DNA from: Lentisphaeria bacterium
GTDB lineage: Bacteria > Verrucomicrobiota > Lentisphaeria > Oligosphaerales > Lenti-02
DNA: 5,075 nucleotides
Direction: 5' to 3'
Assembly: GCA_023145395.1 (NCBI GenBank)
Contig: JAGLDW010001355.1
Coordinates: 1 to 5,075, forward strand
Positions within the stretch are counted from its first letter, which is position 1, and each line of letters starts with the position of its first letter. This document shows, piece by piece, positions 1 to 3,926 of this stretch. A program made the translations under genes and the position numbers. The notes beneath the pieces were generated by a model. The model was not told the DNA's origin, searched no databases, and saw only the letters and a program-made list of their open reading frames with translations.

Positions 1-97
1 TCCACAGCGGCCGTGCCCACGAACTGCGCACATCCTGGAGGGCGAGCGGCCCGCGAGCCATGCCCCTGCGAGTTCAAGGTGCCCGGTGGCAGAACGT

Positions 98-1108
98 CTA
101 CATCACCAGCGCTTGACACACCGTAACGGCGGCGACGCCGACGATGTCGTCCGCAGTGCAGCCGCGGCTCAGATCATTCACCGGCTTGGCCAGGCCTTGG
201 AGAATGGGGCCATAGGCGTGGGCGCCCGCGAGGCGCTCCGTGATCTTGTAGCAGACGTTTCCGCAGTTCAGATCGGGAAAGATGAGGATATTGGCGTCGC
301 CCTGAAGCGGCGAGTCAGGCGCCTTCTTCGCGGCCACTGCGGGAACGAGAGCGGTGTCGGCCTGCAGTTCGCCGTCAATGATCGCTTCGATGCCTTCGGC
401 GTTGACGCGTGCCTGTGTCTTCTCGGCGGCTTCGATCATCTTGTCGACGATTTCGTGCTGGGCGCTGCCCTTCGTCGAGAAGGACAGGAAGGCGACTTTC
501 GGCATGCCGCCGATCAGCGCATTGTGCGTCTTGATGGTGGAGATGGCGATATCGACGAGCTGGTCGGCCTTGGGGTTTGGGTTCACACCGCAGTCCGCAT
601 AGAGAAGCGTGCTTTCACCGGCGGGTGTGGGCTCCCGGAGATCCATGACGAAGCAGCTGCTGCCAATGCTGATGCCGGGAGCGGTGCCGATGCAGTGGAA
701 GGCACTGCGCAACATCTCCGTCGTGGAGGCGATGGAACCGGCGACCAGACCATCCGCAGATCCGTTCCTGACCATGAGATTGCCGAAGTAGAGCCGGTTC
801 TTGATCCCCTCGCGTGCCTCGTCGAGGGTCATCCCCCTCTTCTTGCGACGCTCGTACAGATGCCCGGCGATGACCTCGGAATCGGGAGAGTTGAGGTAGT
901 CGATGATCTCGACGGACATGCCATCGAAGGAGAGTCCATCCGCGCTCTGCTCCGCCTCGTCGGGAGTCGCGAGCACTTTGACCTTCGCCATGCCCAGCTC
1001 GCCGATTCGCCGGGCGGCCTGCATCACCCGGGGATCCTGTCCCTCGGGAAGAACGATGGTCATCTCGGTGGCTGCGGCTTTGGGAATGAGTTTGTCCATC
1101 AACGACAT
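98..1108 (-). CDS. pta: Phosphate acetyltransferase (short form)
   Basis: The product (336 aa) catalyses acetyl-CoA + Pi <-> acetyl phosphate + CoA in the cytoplasm, pairing with the acetate kinase just upstream. It is a single PTA_PTB catalytic domain over nearly its whole length, matching the usual 320-340 aa of the short form and lacking the N-terminal extension of the long enterobacterial Pta. Family blocks visible: DGLVAGS at 119-125 followed by TTEMLRSAF, LSFSTKGSA at 208-216, DGELQADTAL at 245-254, NCGNVCYKITERL at 281-293, and GPILQGLAKPVNDLSRG at 300-316. S314, R315 and D321 occupy the positions of the catalytic and CoA-site Ser309, Arg310 and Asp316 of the Methanosarcina enzyme (family knowledge, aligned by eye). 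The ATG start is fixed by AGGAGAA 9 nt upstream; the stop is TAG. It follows ackA by 39 nt with no promoter or terminator between, so the two are probably co-transcribed. No defects are seen. The alternative, phosphate butyryltransferase, is unlikely given the C-terminal motifs and the ackA neighbour. Confidence 0.96.
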   Translation of the reverse strand: MSLMDKLIPKAAATEMTIVLPEGQDPRVMQAARRIGELGMAKVKVLATPDEAEQSADGLSFDGMSVEIIDYLNSPDSEVIAGHLYERRKKRGMTLDEAREGIKNRLYFGNLMVRNGSADGLVAGSIASTTEMLRSAFHCIGTAPGISIGSSCFVMDLREPTPAGESTLLYADCGVNPNPKADQLVDIAISTIKTHNALIGGMPKVAFLSFSTKGSAQHEIVDKMIEAAEKTQARVNAEGIEAIIDGELQADTALVPAVAAKKAPDSPLQGDANILIFPDLNCGNVCYKITERLAGAHAYGPILQGLAKPVNDLSRGCTADDIVGVAAVTVCQALVM

Positions 1109-1117
1109 GTCGAAGTG

Positions 1118-1124
1118 TTCTCCT
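1118..1124 (-). promoter_or_regulatory. Ribosome binding site of pta
   Basis: On the minus strand the sequence AGGAGAA lies 9 nt before the pta ATG, a near-ideal Shine-Dalgarno. It sits within the 39-nt ackA-pta spacer, so pta is translated independently of ackA termination. Confidence 0.8.
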
Positions 1125-1147
1125 GAGGTGCTAGGGAAAAAGAGAGA

Positions 1148-2341
1148 CTAGTCAGTGAGAGCCACTGTTTCCATGGCGATCATGAGTTCTTCATCGGTGG
1201 GCATGACGAGGACCGTGACGGCGCTGTCGGGGGTGCTGAGGATCCGCGTGTCGCCCATGACGGTGTTCGCAGCCTCGTTCAGGGTGATTCCCAGCCCTCC
1301 GAGCCGCTTGACCAACGCATCTCTCGTGGGCAGGCTGTTCTCGCCGATTCCACCAGTCAGAACGATGGCGTCCGCACCGCCTAGGATGGCAAAGTACGAG
1401 CCGATGTGCCCCAGCAGGCGATGGATGAAGCAGTTGAACGCCTCGCGAGGCTCGGTCTCGGTCTCCTTCGCCTCGATGGTGTCACGCATGTCGCTATGAC
1501 CCCCGAGCCCAAGCAAGCCGCTTTTCTTGTTGAGAATCTTGTCCACTTCGTCGGCATCCATGCCGAGGTTCTTGATGAGATAGAGCACGACGCCCGCGTC
1601 AATATCTCCGCAGCGGGTGCCCATGACCAGACCGGCGAGCGGGGTCATGCCCATGGTGGTGTCGCGCACCTCGCCTCCCTCCACGGCGGCGAGACTGCAG
1701 CCATTGCCAAGGTGGCAGGTGATGATCTTGGCATTTGCGGGGTCGAGTCCAAGGTGCTCGCAGGCAGCGTTGTAGACGAATTTGTGACTGGTTCCGTGGA
1801 AGCCGTACTTGCGGATGCCATGCTCTTTGTACAGTTCGCGCGGCACGGCGTAGAAATAGGCTTCGGGCCCCATCGTCTGATGAAAAGCCGTGTCGAAGAC
1901 TGCCACGTTCGGCACTCCGGGGAACATCTTCTCGCAGGCCGTGATGCCAAGCAAGTTTGGCGGATTGTGCAGAGGCGCGAGGGGCACGCATGCCTCGATG
2001 CTCGCCTTGACCGCCTCGTCCACTCGCGCAGGCTCTGTGAAATTCTCTCCGCCATGCACAACGCGGTGCCCGATGGCCTGCACTTCGCAGAGAGTCTTGA
2101 GCACGCCCTTTTTCGGATCGACCAGCTTCTGGCAAAGGATCTCAAGGGCGACGGAATGATCGGGCGCCACGACCGCTTCGTTCACCTTGCCCTCTTCCCC
2201 CCGCCGGTAGATCAGGTTCGGCTTCTCCAGCCCGATGCATTCAAGGTTGCCCTTGGCGAGCACTGTGTAGTCGGTGCCCTCCTGATTGTAGACGACAAAC
2301 TTGAGAGAGGAACTGCCCGCGTTGACCACGAGTACTTTCAC
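1148..2341 (-). CDS. ackA: Acetate kinase
   Basis: The product (397 aa, family usual about 400) catalyses acetyl phosphate + ADP <-> acetate + ATP in the cytoplasm. It is a two-domain ASKHA-fold kinase. The N-terminal signature VNAGSSSLK starts at residue 6, with N7 at the expected active-site place. The second signature GHRVVHGGE is at 91-99 (R93 equals catalytic Arg91 of the Methanosarcina enzyme). Also visible are D150 in VFDTAFH, H182 in FHGTSH, H210 in CHLGNG, R243 in GTRCGDID, the LTGGIGEN block at 328-335, and DEEL near E385. Correspondences are from family knowledge, aligned by eye. The start is GTG, supported by AGGAGA 6 nt upstream and by the motif beginning at once after it (MKVLVVNAG). 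The stop is TAG, and pta follows 39 nt downstream, so this is the first gene of an ackA-pta operon. A good promoter lies upstream. Nothing is truncated. Confidence 0.97.
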   Translation of the reverse strand: MKVLVVNAGSSSLKFVVYNQEGTDYTVLAKGNLECIGLEKPNLIYRRGEEGKVNEAVVAPDHSVALEILCQKLVDPKKGVLKTLCEVQAIGHRVVHGGENFTEPARVDEAVKASIEACVPLAPLHNPPNLLGITACEKMFPGVPNVAVFDTAFHQTMGPEAYFYAVPRELYKEHGIRKYGFHGTSHKFVYNAACEHLGLDPANAKIITCHLGNGCSLAAVEGGEVRDTTMGMTPLAGLVMGTRCGDIDAGVVLYLIKNLGMDADEVDKILNKKSGLLGLGGHSDMRDTIEAKETETEPREAFNCFIHRLLGHIGSYFAILGGADAIVLTGGIGENSLPTRDALVKRLGGLGITLNEAANTVMGDTRILSTPDSAVTVLVMPTDEELMIAMETVALTD

Positions 2342-2347
2342 GTAGAG

Positions 2348-2353
2348 TCTCCT
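2348..2353 (-). promoter_or_regulatory. Ribosome binding site deciding the GTG start of ackA
   Basis: AGGAGA on the minus strand ends 6 nt before the GTG at 2341-2339. No in-frame ATG is close by (an upstream ATG at 2405-2403 is out of frame), so this site supports GTG as the true start. Confidence 0.75.
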
Positions 2354-2427
2354 GTGAACAATGGAGCCCGAGCATCTGTGGAAAGGCCCGAGCGGGAGAA
2401 TTCATGACAAGGATAAACGCACTCCAT

Positions 2428-2456
2428 ACTATATTTCCGCACGGTAATTCAGGCAA
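2428..2456 (-). promoter_or_regulatory. Probable sigma70-type promoter of the ackA-pta operon
   Basis: Read on the minus strand, TTGCCT (2456-2451) is followed by exactly 17 nt and then TATAGT (2433-2428). Each hexamer is one or two mismatches from the sigma70 consensus and the spacing is optimal. Transcription would begin near 2421, giving a leader of about 80 nt before the ackA GTG. No operator palindrome overlapping the promoter is evident. The call is by pattern only; the -35 hexamer lies at the edge of the repeat mosaic. Confidence 0.6.
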
Positions 2457-2473
2457 CTGATCTGGGGTGCTTT

Positions 2474-2503
2474 TCCTGCAAGTCCGACAGGTCCTGCGAG
2501 TCC
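2474..2503. repeat. Imperfect 12-nt direct repeat, period 18
   Basis: TCCTGCAAGTCC (2474-2485) and TCCTGCGAGTCC (2492-2503) differ at one base and are separated by GACAGG. This is part of the intergenic repeat mosaic; no function is evident. Confidence 0.7.
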
Positions 2504-2515
2504 CCCTCCCACAAA

Positions 2516-2530
2516 CGCCGAACGCCGAAC
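2516..2530. repeat. CGCCGAA heptamer tandem, two copies
   Basis: CGCCGAA occurs twice head to tail (2516-2522 and 2523-2529), flanked by AA/C that partly extends the pattern. It is a short tandem unit within the mosaic. Confidence 0.6.
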
Positions 2531-2557
2531 AGCAAGAGACGAAGACATGAAGAGGGA

Positions 2558-2577
2558 GATTCACCACGAAGACACGA
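2558..2577 (+). repeat. CACCACGAAG interspersed repeat, left copy
   Basis: GATTCACCACGAAGACACGA here matches the reverse complement of 2738-2757 at 19 of 20 positions. The two copies face each other about 160 nt apart, so the region between them could form a large stem-loop or be a segment flanked by inverted elements. Confidence 0.75.
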
Positions 2578-2584
2578 GCCGAAC

Positions 2585-2620
2585 GCAGTGAGACGGGCTT
2601 CCCGCATGGGAAGCAGTGAG
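2585..2620. repeat. GCAGTGAG direct repeat enclosing a 7-bp hairpin
   Basis: GCAGTGAG occurs at 2585-2592 and 2613-2620. Between them GCTTCCC (2597-2603) and GGGAAGC (2608-2614) form a perfect 7-bp stem with a GCAT loop. No T-tract follows on either strand, so this is not a typical intrinsic terminator. Confidence 0.6.
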
Positions 2621-2681
2621 CCCATGCTGGCGAACGGCAACACACGAAGATCGAACAAGAAGGAAGTTCGGGAAACTGTCC

Positions 2682-2695
2682 TTTTTTTTGGGGGG
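2682..2695. repeat. T8G6 homopolymer pair
   Basis: Eight T are followed directly by six G. Only a 3-bp GGA/TCC stem precedes the T run on the plus strand, too weak to call a terminator. Runs of this length are prone to slippage and to sequencing error. Confidence 0.6.
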
Positions 2696-2699
2696 CACC

Positions 2700-2723
2700 C
2701 AAAGTGGTCTGTTCCTCACTTTG
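2700..2723. repeat. Inverted repeat CAAAGTG/CACTTTG
   Basis: CAAAGTG (2700-2706) and CACTTTG (2717-2723) make a perfect 7-bp stem around a 10-nt loop. It lies downstream of the isomerase gene in its transcription direction but is followed there by a C6A8 run, not by T, so an intrinsic terminator is not supported. Confidence 0.55.
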
Positions 2724-2727
2724 TGCT

Positions 2728-2757
2728 CTTCGTGTCTTCGTGCCTTCGTGGTGAATC
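2728..2757 (-). repeat. CACCACGAAG interspersed repeat, right inverted copy, with CTTCGTGN octamers
   Basis: On the plus strand CTTCGTG occurs three times at an exact 8-nt period (2728, 2736, 2744), and 2738-2757 is the inverted partner of 2558-2577. Read on the minus strand it gives the familiar GGATTCACCACGAAGG... unit. A further lone CACGAAG is at 2643-2649. Confidence 0.75.
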
Positions 2758-2788
2758 CTGCTCTTCAGTCTTCAGCCTTTGGTCCTGC

Positions 2789-3595
2789 TCAATCCGTCTT
2801 CAGCGTGGCCAGGATCCCACGGACGTAGCCGAGGGCGAATGCCACGTCGCGATCGACGGCGTCCGGTTCGCTGCTGCCAACGCACTCGACGTAGAACGGT
2901 CCGGAAAAATCAGCTTTGACCAGTGCCCCGAGAACGACGGGGAAATCCACCAGCCCGTCCCCAGGAGTGACTTGGACATCGGGTTTCCCGTCGCTGATCG
3001 CGCAATCCTTGATAATGACGGATGCGACGATGGGAGCGACTCCGGCCACGTCCTCCTCCGGCGTCCGTTCCCCCTTGGTGTAGTACAGAATATTTCCGGG
3101 GTCGTAGCAGATTGTGAAGGCGGGGTGATCCACTCTACGATGCGCGTCCTGCAGTTGTTTTGCGGTCAGGCTGATTCCGCCGTGGGGTTTCATGGTGATC
3201 CGCACGCCTGCGTCCTGGGCGTGCGATGCGGCCTGCTTCATCAGTTCCAGATATTTGTCAAAGGCGGCCTCGTTGCTCGTGCCGCAGTCCAGCAGCCACG
3301 TGGCGCCGACGGCGGCGACATTTGTGATCAACCGCCGGTAGTTGTCCACAGCCTCGTCGAGAGGCAGCCCAAGTTGTGTGCCGCCTATCACCATGGATGG
3401 CGTCACCCCCGCGTCCGCCGCGGCCTGCCGGGCCGCAGCCACTTCGGACGGCGTACTGTCGGCGCGAACAGGGACTTGTCCCTGTTGATTGAACAATGCC
3501 ACGTCTGTGTAGCCGGCGGCGGCGATGCGCGCCAGCGCCTCGTCAAGGGGAAGATCCTTGTATGGGCGAGTGGTGCAGCCGATGATGTGTTCCAT
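2789..3595 (-). CDS. Sugar phosphate isomerase/epimerase-like TIM-barrel protein
   Basis: The product (268 aa) looks like a member of the xylose isomerase-like / AP endonuclease family 2 TIM-barrel group, which includes sugar and inositol isomerases, epimerases and dehydratases. Cues are IIGCTTRPY at the first strand, LDEALARIAAAGYTDVALF at 17-35, MKPHGG at 135-140, YDPGN at 164-168, VIIKDC at 193-198, GDGLVDF at 212-218 and FYVEC at 234-238. Length fits the family (250-300 aa). D165 and E237 sit where metal ligands are usual; K136 appears where a Glu is common, and H138 may contribute. No signal peptide or membrane segment is present, so it is probably cytoplasmic. The frame is open to 3727, but GAGGAG 9 nt before the ATG at 3595 and the low-quality extension (44 residues) favour this start. 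It is divergent from the M23 gene and co-directional with ackA 447 nt away. The substrate cannot be assigned. Confidence 0.85.
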   Translation of the reverse strand: MEHIIGCTTRPYKDLPLDEALARIAAAGYTDVALFNQQGQVPVRADSTPSEVAAARQAAADAGVTPSMVIGGTQLGLPLDEAVDNYRRLITNVAAVGATWLLDCGTSNEAAFDKYLELMKQAASHAQDAGVRITMKPHGGISLTAKQLQDAHRRVDHPAFTICYDPGNILYYTKGERTPEEDVAGVAPIVASVIIKDCAISDGKPDVQVTPGDGLVDFPVVLGALVKADFSGPFYVECVGSSEPDAVDRDVAFALGYVRGILATLKTD

Positions 3596-3604
3596 GATTC
3601 CTTG

Positions 3605-3610
3605 CTCCTC
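3605..3610 (-). promoter_or_regulatory. Ribosome binding site deciding the isomerase start
   Basis: GAGGAG on the minus strand (within GAAAGAGGAGC) lies 9 nt before the ATG at 3595. It argues for the 268-aa protein over a 312-aa product starting at 3727. Confidence 0.8.
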
Positions 3611-3733
3611 TTTCGCTTCGTTGCTGACCTGGATGCTTGATGAACGCCATAACCTGCCCGCTACCTGGCGAGTTTGCGAGGTCCGCTCGATGGATTGGCC
3701 GAAATCAGAACACGTGCTGACTGTCATGCGCCA

Positions 3734-3754
3734 CCACTGGGTTTATCCCGGTGG
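3734..3754. repeat. REP-like hairpin CCACTGGG/CCCGGTGG
   Basis: CCACTGGG (3734-3741) pairs with CCCGGTGG (3747-3754) around a TTTAT loop: 8 bp including one G-T pair. No T-tract follows. It resembles short palindromic intergenic elements I recall from PVC-group genomes; copy number in this genome is unknown. Confidence 0.45.
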
Positions 3755-3808
3755 AGCGAGAGATTGCCGCCACGGATGATTGGCGAGTGCTTCTCAGTCT
3801 CCTGAAGG

Positions 3809-3823
3809 CGGCGGTCTCCGCCG
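3809..3823. repeat. REP-like hairpin CGGCGG-TCT-CCGCCG
   Basis: A perfect 6-bp GC stem with a TCT loop, extendable by a G-T pair at 3808/3824. The nearby GCCGCCACGG at 3766-3775 can pair instead with GGCGGC (3807-3812) or with CCGTG (3821-3825). No T-tract follows, so it is not a terminator. The motif GGCGGCGGTCTCCGCCG looks like an interspersed element. Confidence 0.45.
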
Positions 3824-3916
3824 TGACCGACCGGTTACCATCGGCGAAATCTTCCTTCTCGCAAGATGAGAACTCAGTGGCTATTGTGCCAACGAAAGCT
3901 CTTGCGGACGAAACAC

Positions 3917-3921
3917 GGGGA
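3917..3921 (+). promoter_or_regulatory. Weak ribosome binding site of the M23/PKD gene
   Basis: GGGGA (in GGGGAAAG) lies 5 nt before the ATG at 3927. The frame is closed by a TGA at 3867-3869 and there is no other ATG between, so the site, though modest, supports this start. Confidence 0.45.
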
Positions 3922-3926
3922 AAGAC

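Larger units (their letters stand above)
2457..2788. other. Non-coding repeat mosaic between ackA and the isomerase gene
   Basis: These roughly 330 nt hold no credible gene. The open frames crossing them give low-complexity, Cys/Arg/Ser-rich peptides of the SCLRGE or VFVVN kind that such repeats produce spuriously. The stretch is built of short units: a 12-nt imperfect direct repeat, a CGCCGAA heptamer pair, two inverted copies of GATTCACCACGAAGRCACGA, a GCAGTGAG pair around a hairpin, a T8G6 run, a CAAAGTG hairpin and three CTTCGTGN octamers. Similar CACCACGAAG-rich filler is, as I recall, widespread between genes in Verrucomicrobiota and Planctomycetota genomes. No hairpin with an adjoining T-tract in the right orientation is seen for the isomerase transcript. 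Confidence 0.7.
3596..3926. other. Divergent intergenic region
   Basis: This 331-nt gap separates the minus-strand isomerase start from the plus-strand M23 start and must hold both promoters. I found no convincing -35/-10 pair for either gene. It contains a CACGTG palindrome at 3711-3716, two GC-rich hairpins (3734-3754 and 3809-3823) and a weak TTCTC/GAGAA inverted repeat at 3856-3872. Small open frames crossing it show no recognisable protein. Confidence 0.6.

Noticed and set aside
86..1126. Long plus-strand open frame (346 codons) antisense to pta
   Set aside because: It mirrors pta almost exactly, has no recognisable domain and no good ribosome site; pta on the minus strand is certain.
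1406..2407. Long plus-strand open frame (333 codons) antisense to ackA
   Set aside because: Its peptide shows no family motifs and its length is a by-product of the GC-rich codon pattern of ackA, which has full catalytic signatures on the other strand.
2662..2689. Intrinsic terminator on the plus strand ending in T8
   Set aside because: Only a 3-bp stem precedes the T run and no plus-strand gene lies upstream.
2241..2702. Minus-strand open frame of 153 codons across the repeat mosaic
   Set aside because: The peptide is Cys/Arg/Ser-rich and built from repeat-derived words such as FVVNLP; it overlaps the start of ackA and the promoter.
2474..2757. CRISPR array
   Set aside because: Repeats are short, of several unrelated kinds, mixed in orientation and without regular spacers.
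2588..3640. Plus-strand open frame of 350 codons across the mosaic and antisense to the isomerase gene
   Set aside because: It is partly repeat-derived and partly a shadow of the isomerase gene; no domain is visible.
3596..3727. N-terminal extension of the isomerase gene to an ATG at 3727
   Set aside because: The extra 44 residues are not family-like, and a strong GAGGAG sits correctly before the ATG at 3595.
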